Shown: positions 1 through 6,924 of the stretch, one piece after another
Position numbering within the stretch: the stretch's first letter is position 1
How the letters are laid out: every line of letters begins with the position of its first letter
Assembly: GCF_949292005.1 (NCBI RefSeq)
Contig: NZ_CASEXV010000064.1
Coordinates: 1 to 19,798, forward strand
Direction: 5' to 3'
DNA from: an uncultured Bifidobacterium sp.
GTDB lineage: Bacteria > Actinomycetota > Actinomycetes > Actinomycetales > Bifidobacteriaceae
DNA: 19,798 nucleotides
Translations under genes and position numbers: made by a program
The notes under the pieces: model-generated
The model's input: the letters and a program-made list of their open reading frames with translations, nothing else
The model's database searches: none
Told to the model about the DNA's origin: nothing

Positions 1-429
1 GGCATCATCCTCACTGATGGAATCGACCAGTCCATCGACGCGGCCAACGCGTATGCTGCCGAGCATCTGGAGATCCAGACCGCCGACGAGGACGCCGTGA
101 TTGCGCGCATACGCAACGCAGGCGCCAGATTCCGCGGACCATACTCGCCGGTCCCGCTGGGCGACTACATGTCGGGGTCCAATCATGTCCTTCCCACCTC
201 GGGCACCGCGCGTTTCGCGTCCGGACTGGGCGTCCACACCTTCATGAAGCCCGTCGAGGTCATCGAATACGACAGAACCGGTCTGGCCGAGATCGCCGCG
301 CGGATCAACACCTTCGCCGTTTCCGAGGATCTTCCCGCCCACGGAGAGTCGGTTCTGAGCCGATTCGTCGATGATCCCTACGACAAGGCCACGCTTGACG
401 AACAGGAAAGAAGGGCCGGGCTGAAATGA
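1..429 (+). CDS. hisD: Histidinol dehydrogenase, C-terminal part (5' end outside window)
   Basis: HisD carries out the last two steps of histidine synthesis, oxidising L-histidinol to L-histidine with two NAD+ and a bound Zn2+ in the cytosol. The window starts in frame inside the gene and shows about 142 C-terminal residues. Visible family signatures are YAAEHLE near residues 18-24 of the fragment (the Glu-His pair known as the acid/base residues of HisD), GDYMSGSNHVLPTSGTARF with the conserved His, and a late His in AHGESV. The ATG at 97 is internal. The stop at 427-429 overlaps the hisC start as ATGA, which suggests translational coupling. Identity is secure; the upstream part cannot be judged. 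Confidence 0.97.
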   Translation, partial: GIILTDGIDQSIDAANAYAAEHLEIQTADEDAVIARIRNAGARFRGPYSPVPLGDYMSGSNHVLPTSGTARFASGLGVHTFMKPVEVIEYDRTGLAEIAARINTFAVSEDLPAHGESVLSRFVDDPYDKATLDEQERRAGLK

Positions 430-1583
430 CCGACGACGCGATACCCGGGTGCCTCCCCCTCCGCAACGATCTGGTGGGGGAGACCCCGTACGGAGCCCCA
501 CAGCTTGACGTGCCGGTATGCCTGAACGTCAATGAGAATCCCTACCAGCCAAGCAACGACGTGGCCGACTCCATCGCGAAACGAGTGAGGCGGATCGCCA
601 CCACGCTCAACCGGTACCCCGACCGCGAGCATGTCGCTCTTCGTAAGTCGTTCTCCGACTACCTCGCGAAGGAATCCGGGGTGCGTCTTCCCTATGAGCA
701 GCTGTGGGGGGCGAACGGCTCCAACGAGGTCATGCTCCAGCTTTTCCAGGCCTTCGGCGGGCCGGGACGGACGGCTCTCGGTTGTGACCCGACGTATTCG
801 ATGTACCCCGAATACGCCCGCGACACCTTCACCACATGGAAGGTCGTCCACCGGCGTGACGATTTCACCGTCGATGTTGATGCGACCATCGACGCGATCA
901 CGACGGTGAGGCCATCCCTCGTCGTGATCACCAGCCCCAACAATCCCACCGGAACGCCATTGCCGATGGACCAGCTGACCAGCCTTCTCAAGGCATGCGG
1001 CAAGGCCGGCGTCGAGGGGGCGGTTGAAGGCACGCATCCCGTCCTCGTGGTCGACGAGGCGTATATCGAGTTCCGAGATCCGGGGACGCCGAGTGCGCTC
1101 ACGCTGCTCGACGGCCAGGAGAATCTTGCGGTCAGCCGCACCATGAGCAAGGCCTTCGCATTCGCCGGAGCCCGAGTGGGGTATCTCGCGGCGTCGAGGG
1201 GAATCATCGACTCGGTGCGCATCGTGCGCATGCCCTACCATCTTTCCGCCGTCACACAGGCGGCCGCGCTCGCCGCGCTCGAGCATACGGACGAGCTTCT
1301 CGCGCAGGTCGACCATCTTCGGCGCACCCGTCATGAGACGGCCCAGTGGCTTGCCACCCGTGAATATCATGGACATCCATTGCGTGTCGCCGAATCGCAA
1401 TCGAACTTCCTGCTTTTCGGTGGGGATTTCGAGGATCGCCAGCGCGTGTTCGACGAGCTTCTCCAACGTGGCGTCCTCATCCGCGTGGTAGGCCCCGAGG
1501 GGTGGCTGCGCGTGTGCATGGGAACCGACGAGGAGATGGCGCGCTTCCGGCAGGCTTTGGACGAGGTGCTCGCTATCGTCTGA
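426..1583 (+). CDS. hisC: Histidinol-phosphate aminotransferase
   Basis: HisC is a PLP-dependent fold-type I aminotransferase that converts imidazole-acetol phosphate and glutamate to histidinol phosphate and 2-oxoglutarate. The 385-residue product is slightly longer than the usual 350-370. It shows LNVNENPY near residues 33-40, SPNNPTG at 170-176, VVDEAYIEF with the Asp that contacts the pyridine nitrogen, and SRTMSKAF with the Schiff-base Lys at residue 242, followed by GARVGY. The start ATG overlaps the hisD stop by 4 bp. A 158-bp spacer with short repeats separates it from hisB. Members of this family can also transaminate aromatic amino acids, but the his-operon position supports HisC. 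Confidence 0.97.
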   Translation: MTDDAIPGCLPLRNDLVGETPYGAPQLDVPVCLNVNENPYQPSNDVADSIAKRVRRIATTLNRYPDREHVALRKSFSDYLAKESGVRLPYEQLWGANGSNEVMLQLFQAFGGPGRTALGCDPTYSMYPEYARDTFTTWKVVHRRDDFTVDVDATIDAITTVRPSLVVITSPNNPTGTPLPMDQLTSLLKACGKAGVEGAVEGTHPVLVVDEAYIEFRDPGTPSALTLLDGQENLAVSRTMSKAFAFAGARVGYLAASRGIIDSVRIVRMPYHLSAVTQAAALAALEHTDELLAQVDHLRRTRHETAQWLATREYHGHPLRVAESQSNFLLFGGDFEDRQRVFDELLQRGVLIRVVGPEGWLRVCMGTDEEMARFRQALDEVLAIV

Positions 1584-1665
1584 GGTGATGAGGCGTGGGT
1601 GGTGCGGCGACGTGGTGACGGAACGGTGGAACGGCGGTGATCCGGATCGACGCGACGTACGCGGA

Positions 1666-1731
1666 CAGCCACAGACGTAAACAGCCATAACGGACATTGA
1701 CGGGCATAGACGTAAACAGCCAAAGACGTAA
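1666..1731 (+). repeat. Short direct repeats between hisC and hisB
   Basis: The unit cagccaNagacgtaa occurs at 1666-1680 and 1717-1731. A further 15-mer agacgtaaacagcca is repeated exactly at 1673-1687 and 1708-1722, 35 bp apart. The octamer agacgtaa therefore appears three times just upstream of the hisB ribosome binding site. No function is recognised; it looks like degenerate slippage sequence. Confidence 0.75.
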
Positions 1732-1741
1732 GGAGTGCGAC

Positions 1742-2341
1742 ATGTCACGAACCGCGACCATAGTGCGCAAAACAAGTGAGTCGTCCGTCGAGCTCAGTCT
1801 CGACCTCGATGGCACCGGCATCACCAACATCGACACCTCGGTGCCCTTCTACAACCATATGATGACCGCTCTGGGCAAGCACTCGCTGATCGATCTGACG
1901 ATCAAAGCCAGCGGCGATACGGACATCGACGTGCATCACACGGTCGAGGACATCGCGATAGTCTTCGGCGAGGCGCTACGGGAGGCCCTTGGGGACAAGA
2001 GAGGAATCCGGCGGTTCGCCGACGCCACCGTACCTCTCGACGAGGCACTCGCCAGGGCGGTGATCGACATTTCCGGACGGCCATACGTGGTGTGCACAGG
2101 GGAGCCCGAAGGTTTTGAATACGCCATGATTGGAGGGCACTTCACGGGATCGCTGGTGCGCCACGTTATGGAGTCCATAGCACTGCACGCTGGCATCTGC
2201 CTTCATCTTCAGCTTCTTGCCGGCCGTGACCCGCATCATATCGCCGAAGCGGAGTTCAAGGCCGTCGCGCGCGCACTGCGTGTGGCCGTCGAGCCCGATC
2301 CGCGCGTCACCGGCATTCCCAGCACCAAAGGGGCCTTGTGA
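1742..2341 (+). CDS. hisB: Imidazoleglycerol-phosphate dehydratase
   Basis: HisB dehydrates imidazole glycerol phosphate to imidazole acetol phosphate, a Mn2+-dependent step, in the cytosol. The product is 199 residues, the size of the monofunctional enzyme, without the phosphatase domain of enterobacterial HisB. Metal-binding signatures are visible: FYNHM with His39, HHTVED with His65, His66 and Glu69, and HHIAEAEF with His165, His166 and Glu169. The ATG at 1742 is preferred because AAGGAG (1730-1735) lies 6 nt upstream; an in-frame TTG at 1697 would add 15 unconserved residues. The stop overlaps the next gene's start as TGATG. Confidence 0.97.
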   Translation: MSRTATIVRKTSESSVELSLDLDGTGITNIDTSVPFYNHMMTALGKHSLIDLTIKASGDTDIDVHHTVEDIAIVFGEALREALGDKRGIRRFADATVPLDEALARAVIDISGRPYVVCTGEPEGFEYAMIGGHFTGSLVRHVMESIALHAGICLHLQLLAGRDPHHIAEAEFKAVARALRVAVEPDPRVTGIPSTKGAL

Positions 2342-3159
2342 TGGCACTGACCGACGATAATTCGGATTCCGAGGCCGATTCCTCTTCGGATTCCTCTGAT
2401 TCTGGTTCGTTTGATTCTGGTTCGCTTCACGCAGGGTCCTCTGATGCGGGCTCGTCCGACTCCGGATCGTCCGGCGCCGCTCATCTAAGTGAGGAGCAGA
2501 TCCAGGACGAACTTGACCGATTCCAGCAGGAGCTTGAGTCCGGCGTTCCCATGACGGCGAACGATGGCGGTTCGGATTCCGCCGGCACAATGGATGTCCC
2601 ATTCGGCAGCGAGGATTCCGGCGGTTCGTCGGATCCCGGCGGGTCAGCGGATCCTACAGCGTCATTCGACGACGAACTGCAGGGACTGCTGGGAAACAAG
2701 GCGAAAGTGGCGGTGCTCATCACTCGCCTCGCCTCGGCACGGCTTCTGTCCGCCTTCTGCAGAATGTCGCAGATCGACGCCAGCTGCATGGATGCAGCGC
2801 AGGGAGCGGTGGCGATTCTGCGTGATCTTGACGGTGATGCTCCGGAAGCCGCCGCTGAGGACATCACCTCGGTCGTGTCGGGCATGTCCGTCATCCTTGC
2901 CGTCAACCGCGCCGACAAACTTGTGGCCACCTTGTACATCAAAGGGAAGGCGGGGAAAAGCTTCGCGCCGCCGTTGCTTTTCGCGTCCACATCCTCCCTC
3001 GTTGAGGACCTCATGCTCGGCATCTCGTCGATCGAGGATCTTCGGGTGCAGGGGGTGACTTTGTTTTCGACGGCCGACCTTGACGAGGACGCGGCGATGG
3101 GAATCATTCGGGCTAGCACGCGTTCGCATCGGGATGGAAATCCGCATAGGGCAGAATGA
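2341..3159 (+). CDS. Unrecognised Ser/Asp-rich protein inside the his operon
   Basis: I do not recognise a family. The roughly 272-residue product has no signal peptide or membrane segment. Residues 5-45 are a low-complexity, acidic Ser/Asp/Gly tract made of DSGS/SSDSGS-like repeats. A second Gly/Ser/Asp-rich tract lies around residues 78-110. The C-terminal ~150 residues look folded, with hydrophobic helices such as KVAVLITRLASARLLSAF and strand-like segments such as VTLFSTADL. The ATG at 2341 overlaps the hisB stop (TGATG); a GTG at 2338 is also in frame. The position between hisB and hisH suggests co-expression with histidine enzymes, but the sequence gives no evidence of a catalytic role. 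No histidine pathway enzyme is obviously replaced by it. Confidence 0.85.
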   Translation: MALTDDNSDSEADSSSDSSDSGSFDSGSLHAGSSDAGSSDSGSSGAAHLSEEQIQDELDRFQQELESGVPMTANDGGSDSAGTMDVPFGSEDSGGSSDPGGSADPTASFDDELQGLLGNKAKVAVLITRLASARLLSAFCRMSQIDASCMDAAQGAVAILRDLDGDAPEAAAEDITSVVSGMSVILAVNRADKLVATLYIKGKAGKSFAPPLLFASTSSLVEDLMLGISSIEDLRVQGVTLFSTADLDEDAAMGIIRASTRSHRDGNPHRAE

Positions 3160-3182
3160 TGTGGAACGAACGATGTGGAACG
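3158..3182 (+). repeat. Tandem repeat at the stop codon of the Ser/Asp-rich gene
   Basis: The 11-mer gatgtggaacg occurs at 3158-3168 and 3172-3182, a 14-bp period. The first copy begins inside the TGA stop (3157-3159). Confidence 0.8.
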
Positions 3183-3254
3183 GGAGACGGGACGACGATG
3201 AATCGAAACGGATCACAATGGGCATGACGTGCGCGAATCGGAGGGGTTGACGGT

Positions 3255-3902
3255 ATGAGATCAGCGGTTGTTTTCGATTACGGCTTCGGCAATGTGCGTT
3301 CCATGATGAGGGCTCTGTCCAACTGCGGTCTTGACGTGGCGCTGACGTCCGACCACGGCCAGGCGATTGAGGCCGATGGTCTGGTCGTTCCCGGGGTCGG
3401 AGCATTCGCCGCGTGCATGGAGGGGCTGCGCGCTGTCGGCGGTGACCGTGTCATCATCGAAAGGCTGAGAAAGGGCCGTCCCGTTCTTGGCGTTTGCGTG
3501 GGTGAGCAGATTATGTTCACGCAAGGTCGTGAGAACGGCGAGCCGTCGGAAGGATTGGGGCTGATCGGCGGAAGTGTCGACCGTCTCGACGCGGACGTCG
3601 TGCCGCATATGGGATGGGACACCGTCGCCGCTCCGGAGAATTCGGTTCTGATGAGGGGCGTCGAGGGGGAGCGTTTCTACTTCGTCCATTCCTATGCGTC
3701 TTCGACCGCCGATCCCGTGGATTTCAGTGGCATGGGAATAAGCTCCCATGATGATGCGCAGGTGACGTGGTGCGATTATGGTCGTAGCCGTTTCGTCGCC
3801 GCCTATGAGAGGGGGCCGCTGTCCGCCACGCAGTTCCACCCGGAGAAGTCGGCCGGTGCCGGGGAGAGGCTTTTGCGAAACTGGATCGCCACGTTTGAAT
3901 AG
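3255..3902 (+). CDS. hisH: Imidazole glycerol phosphate synthase, glutaminase subunit
   Basis: HisH is the class I glutamine amidotransferase half of imidazole glycerol phosphate synthase. It hydrolyses glutamine and channels ammonia to HisF, which is not in this window. The 215-residue product has the usual length. The nucleophile is Cys81 in PVLGVCVGEQ, and the catalytic His195 and Glu197 sit in QFHPEKS. The N-terminus AVVFDYGFGNVRSM and the oxyanion-strand region VVPGVGAF match the family. The start is supported by GGAGGGG at 3240-3246, 8 nt upstream. The nucleophile elbow reads CVGEQ where many HisH have CLGMQ, a mild variation that keeps the catalytic residues. Confidence 0.96.
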   Translation: MRSAVVFDYGFGNVRSMMRALSNCGLDVALTSDHGQAIEADGLVVPGVGAFAACMEGLRAVGGDRVIIERLRKGRPVLGVCVGEQIMFTQGRENGEPSEGLGLIGGSVDRLDADVVPHMGWDTVAAPENSVLMRGVEGERFYFVHSYASSTADPVDFSGMGISSHDDAQVTWCDYGRSRFVAAYERGPLSATQFHPEKSAGAGERLLRNWIATFE

Positions 3903-3960
3903 CGTTATTTGGATGGCGTTATTTGAAACGATGTCGAATGGAATGGCGTTGAATGGCGTT
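3895..3960 (+). repeat. Tandem repeats spanning the hisH stop codon
   Basis: A 14-bp unit is repeated at 3895-3908 (ttgaatagcgttat) and 3909-3922 (ttggatggcgttat), spanning the TAG stop at 3900-3902, with a decayed third copy after it. A second, perfect 10-bp repeat gaatggcgtt lies at 3941-3950 and 3951-3960. The remaining hisH-hisA spacer up to 4132 holds no credible gene. Confidence 0.8.
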
Positions 3961-4132
3961 GTCAAGTTTCGTGAGGAAGAGGAATTCGGATCCGTTCGTG
4001 TTGACGGATCTTGCGCCGAGTGGCCTCGATCGAAACCTCACCCTGAGGGCTCGGGCCGAGGTACGAGGTCGGCGCTCCGGGATTTACATATACGTTGACA
4101 TATCAGGCATTGGGAATGGAGAAAGGTTCATC

Positions 4133-4858
4133 ATGTCACTCACACTTCTTCCGGCGGTTGATGTCCGCGATGGGAAGGCCGTCCGCCTTCGGCAGGGGGA
4201 ATCGGGATCCGAAACCGATTACGGCAGTCCGTTGGAGGCCGCGCGCACATGGGTCGAATCGGGGGCGTCATGGATTCATCTTGTCGATCTGGACGCGGCG
4301 TTCGGCACTGGAGACAACCGTGAACAGCTGAGTGGAATCGTCAATGAGCTTGGAGATCAGGTCAATATCGAGATGAGTGGCGGCGTTCGCGACGACGACA
4401 GTCTTAAGGCGGCGCTGGATGCTGGGGCGGCGAGAGTCAACATCGGCACCGCCGCGTTGGAGGATCCCGACTGGACCGCCGGAATCATCCGCAAGTATGG
4501 CGATCGTGTGGCCGTCGGTCTTGATGTTCGCGGCCATACCCTTGCGGCCAGAGGGTGGGTCAAGGAGGGTGGCGATCTTTTTGAGACGATGGCTGCCTTG
4601 GACAAGGCCGGCTGCTCGAGGTACGTGGTGACTGATGTGGCACGTGACGGAATGATGAGCGGGCCAAACATCGAACTGTTGCGCGAAGTGGCCGAGCGCA
4701 CTGACGCGAAGGTCACGGCATCGGGTGGAATCTCGAGTCTTGACGATCTTCGCGCGATTGAACGGCTGTCTTCTTTGGGAGTTGATTGCGCGATTCTGGG
4801 CAAATCCCTCTATGCCAGGGCATTCACCCTTGAGGAGGCGCTTGAGGTCACTCGCTAG
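4133..4858 (+). CDS. priA: Phosphoribosyl isomerase HisA/PriA
   Basis: This (beta/alpha)8-barrel enzyme isomerises ProFAR to PRFAR in histidine synthesis. In many actinobacteria the same protein (PriA) also serves as the TrpF isomerase of tryptophan synthesis. The 241-residue product shows the first catalytic Asp at residue 10 in LLPAVDVRDGKAVRL and the second at residue 168 in VVTDVARDGMMSGPN. Phosphate-binding segments include EMSGGVRDD and ASGGISSLDD. The start is chosen at ATG 4133 because GGAGAAAGG (4118-4126) precedes it by 6 nt; the frame is open further upstream to 3953 without family similarity. Dual PriA function is inferred from lineage and cannot be proved from this window. Confidence 0.95.
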   Translation: MSLTLLPAVDVRDGKAVRLRQGESGSETDYGSPLEAARTWVESGASWIHLVDLDAAFGTGDNREQLSGIVNELGDQVNIEMSGGVRDDDSLKAALDAGAARVNIGTAALEDPDWTAGIIRKYGDRVAVGLDVRGHTLAARGWVKEGGDLFETMAALDKAGCSRYVVTDVARDGMMSGPNIELLREVAERTDAKVTASGGISSLDDLRAIERLSSLGVDCAILGKSLYARAFTLEEALEVTR

Positions 4859-4926
4859 ACCGGGCATATGCACAACGCCAGTGACACGAGCATCTGAGAT
4901 GCGCTTGAGGTCACTTGCTGGACCGG
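4838..4926 (+). repeat. Duplicated 3' end of hisA
   Basis: The 26 bp at 4838-4863, covering the last hisA codons, the TAG stop and 5 bases beyond, recur at 4901-4926 with two mismatches, an offset of 63 bp. The word gccag at 4814 and 4877 keeps the same offset, so a 63-bp tandem duplication followed by decay is likely. The second copy has lost the stop. Confidence 0.85.
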
Positions 4927-5100
4927 ATTCTGTCTAGTGCCCGTGAAGGCGGCTGATGGAAGTGTGGGTGCGGCCATGGTGTGGGTGCGGAAGTCGGCGT
5001 CTGTGTGGCTTCGGGGAAGACGACGTATCATCTCAGCACCAATTTTCACCGGAATCGCCGCAGTCTTGCCGTCAACACCACTGATTCGAGCGGGTGCCAC

Positions 5101-5341
5101 CGTTCGTTGGGCGGATATCGCGTTCGTTGGGCGGGTATGTCGCAAAGACCTTTTTCAGAGCCTTGGTATTCCGCCATTTTGGGGAGGTCGGAGCTTGTGT
5201 CTACTCAGGGGACCCGCCCAATGAACGGAGAATCCGCCCAATGAGCACCTACATCGAGGGGGATTGAGCGGAATCGAGGGGATTCCGCCCAATGGGCACC
5301 GGTATTGACTGTCATTATGGGGACAACCCGCCCAACGAGTG
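5101..5341 (+). repeat. Cluster of six CCGCCCAA motifs forming an inverted repeat
   Basis: The 14-mer cgttcgttgggcgg occurs exactly at 5101-5114 and 5121-5134, a 20-bp period. Its reverse-complement form occurs as ccgcccaatgaacg at 5214-5227, ccgcccaatgagca at 5234-5247 (again 20 bp apart), ccgcccaatgggca at 5285-5298 and ccgcccaacgagtg at 5328-5341. The arms 5101-5135 and 5213-5247 match as an inverted repeat at 27 of 35 positions, and three of the mismatches would be G-U pairs in RNA. The intervening sequence is 77 nt. Confidence 0.85.
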
Positions 5342-5403
5342 TGGGTGTCGGCGAGGGCCCCTTCTTCGGCCACTGGGACGCGAGGAACGAGAGGAAGGAT
5401 GTC

Positions 5404-5454
5404 CCCCGTATCGGATGCCTCCACTATCGGGTGCCCCCCACTATCGGGCGGCCT
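5404..5454 (+). repeat. 17-bp tandem repeat upstream of glnA
   Basis: Two clear copies, ccactatcgggtgcccc at 5421-5437 and ccactatcgggcggcct at 5438-5454, follow a more divergent copy at 5404-5420 that contains tatcggatgcc. No function is recognised. Confidence 0.7.
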
Positions 5455-5569
5455 CCTAACCGCGCATCGCACTGTAGGATCCGGCATCGCAGCAGGCCAA
5501 TATGCCATATCAGGATGCGATTCGGCGTGTCTTAACCTCCTGTCATATAGGCGTGGAACCATGGGCAGT

Positions 5570-6907
5570 ATGGATAAACAGCAGGAGTTCGCTCTGCGCA
5601 CTGTCGAGGAACGCGATGTGCGCTTCATCCGTTTGTGGTTCACCGATGTTCTGGGGACATTGAAGTCCGTGGCCATCGCGCCGGCCGAGCTTGAAGCCGC
5701 CTTCGAAGAGGGACTGGGATTCGATGGGTCGGCGATCGAGGGCATGACCCGTGTCTCCGAGGACGACATGATCGTCAAGCCGGATCCTTCGACCTTCCAG
5801 ATTCTTCCGTGGCGTGGCGGTCCTCAGGGCACTGCCCGCATGTTCTGCGACATTCTCACGCCCGAGGGCGAGCCGTCGCTCGGCGATCCCCGACACGTGC
5901 TCAAAACCGCTTTGGAGTCAGCCAAAGAGAAGGGATTCACCTTCTACGTCCATCCGGAGATCGAGTTCTATCTCTTCGAACGCCAGGACGACTGGTCGAC
6001 GCCCCCCGTGCCGATCGACGAGGGTGGATACTTCGACCATGTTCCGCGCAGTCCGGGGATGGACTTCCGCCGCGCCACGGTCAACATGCTCGAGCAGATG
6101 GGGATTTCCGTCGAATACTCCCATCATGAGGCGGGCCCGGGGCAGAACGAGATCGATCTGCGTTACGCCGACGCGCTCACCACGGCTGACAACATCATGA
6201 CGTTCCGGACAGTTGTGAAGGAGATCTCACTTGAGCGCGGCATCCACGCCAGCTTCATGCCCAAGCCGCTTTCAGACCAGCCCGGATCCGGCATGCACAC
6301 GCATCTGAGCCTGTTCGAGGGTGATTCGAACGCCTTCTACGAGGCTGGCCAGGAGTTCAACATGTCGTTGGTCGCCCGTCAGTTTGCGGCGGGAATCCTG
6401 TATCATGCGGCAGAGATCTGCGCCGTCACGGACCAGTACGTGAATTCCTACAAGCGTCTATGGGGTGGCAACGAGGCCCCTAGCTATATCTGCTGGGGGC
6501 ACAACAATCGTTCCGCGCTCCTGCGCATCCCCCAGTACAAGCCAGGCAAGGGCAACTCCGCGCGTATGGAGTTTAGGGCCCTGGACGCGGTGGCGAACCC
6601 GTATCTGGCGTTCGCGGTGCTGCTGGCCGCGGGGATGGATGGAATCGACAAGAAGATGACGTTGGGTGAGCCCACAAGCGATGCCGTCTGGGAGATGACG
6701 GACGCCGAGCGTCAGGCGATGGGCATACAGCCGCTTCCGCAGTCCCTCGATGAGGCTCTTGCGGTTATGGAGAGGTCCGATTTCGTCGCGGGCGTCCTCG
6801 GAGAGCACGCGTTCGAGTACTTCCTGCGCAACAAGCATCAGGAGTGGGAGGATTATCGCCGGCAGGTGACGCCATTCGAGTTGAAGAAATACCTTCCCCG
6901 TCTCTAG
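5570..6907 (+). CDS. glnA: Glutamine synthetase, type I-alpha (GlnA2-like)
   Basis: This enzyme makes glutamine from glutamate, ammonia and ATP; GSI enzymes form dodecamers in the cytosol. The 445-residue length and the N-terminus MDKQQEFALRTVEERDVRF closely resemble the M. tuberculosis GlnA2 class. Family signatures are FDGSAIEG, the metal ligands Glu130 and Glu132 in HPEIEFYLF, GPGQNEIDLRYADAL, SGMHTHLSLF, NSYKRL, the Glu-flap region GGNEAP and NRSALLRIP. The NLYDLP adenylylation site of GSI-beta is absent, so covalent control by GlnE is not expected. The start at 5570 fits family alignments; ATG 5561 would add only MGS. The ribosome binding site is weak (GGAA at 5555-5558). The next gene begins 17 bp downstream. 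Confidence 0.95.
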   Translation: MDKQQEFALRTVEERDVRFIRLWFTDVLGTLKSVAIAPAELEAAFEEGLGFDGSAIEGMTRVSEDDMIVKPDPSTFQILPWRGGPQGTARMFCDILTPEGEPSLGDPRHVLKTALESAKEKGFTFYVHPEIEFYLFERQDDWSTPPVPIDEGGYFDHVPRSPGMDFRRATVNMLEQMGISVEYSHHEAGPGQNEIDLRYADALTTADNIMTFRTVVKEISLERGIHASFMPKPLSDQPGSGMHTHLSLFEGDSNAFYEAGQEFNMSLVARQFAAGILYHAAEICAVTDQYVNSYKRLWGGNEAPSYICWGHNNRSALLRIPQYKPGKGNSARMEFRALDAVANPYLAFAVLLAAGMDGIDKKMTLGEPTSDAVWEMTDAERQAMGIQPLPQSLDEALAVMERSDFVAGVLGEHAFEYFLRNKHQEWEDYRRQVTPFELKKYLPRL

Positions 6908-6924
6908 GGGGGCGTGTCCATTCG

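Larger units (their letters stand above)
4859..5560 (+). other. 702-bp intergenic region upstream of glnA, no credible gene
   Basis: Open frames here show no family similarity or convincing ribosome binding site. The region holds the decayed hisA duplication, a 12-bp direct repeat gtgtgggtgcgg at 4962-4973 and 4979-4990, the CCGCCCAA repeat cluster at 5101-5341 and a 17-bp tandem repeat at 5404-5454. Any glnA promoter or leader must lie here, but no clear GlnR- or AmtR-type operator was seen. Confidence 0.75.

Noticed and set aside
378..1775. 465-codon open frame antisense to hisC
   Set aside because: It lies wholly opposite hisC, has no family similarity and follows from the GC-rich codon pattern of hisC.
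4855..5145. Small open frames in the hisA-glnA spacer
   Set aside because: No ribosome binding site, no recognisable similarity, and the frames run through repeats.
5101..5341. CRISPR array
   Set aside because: The repeats are only 14 bp, occur in both orientations and have irregular gaps without spacer-like units.
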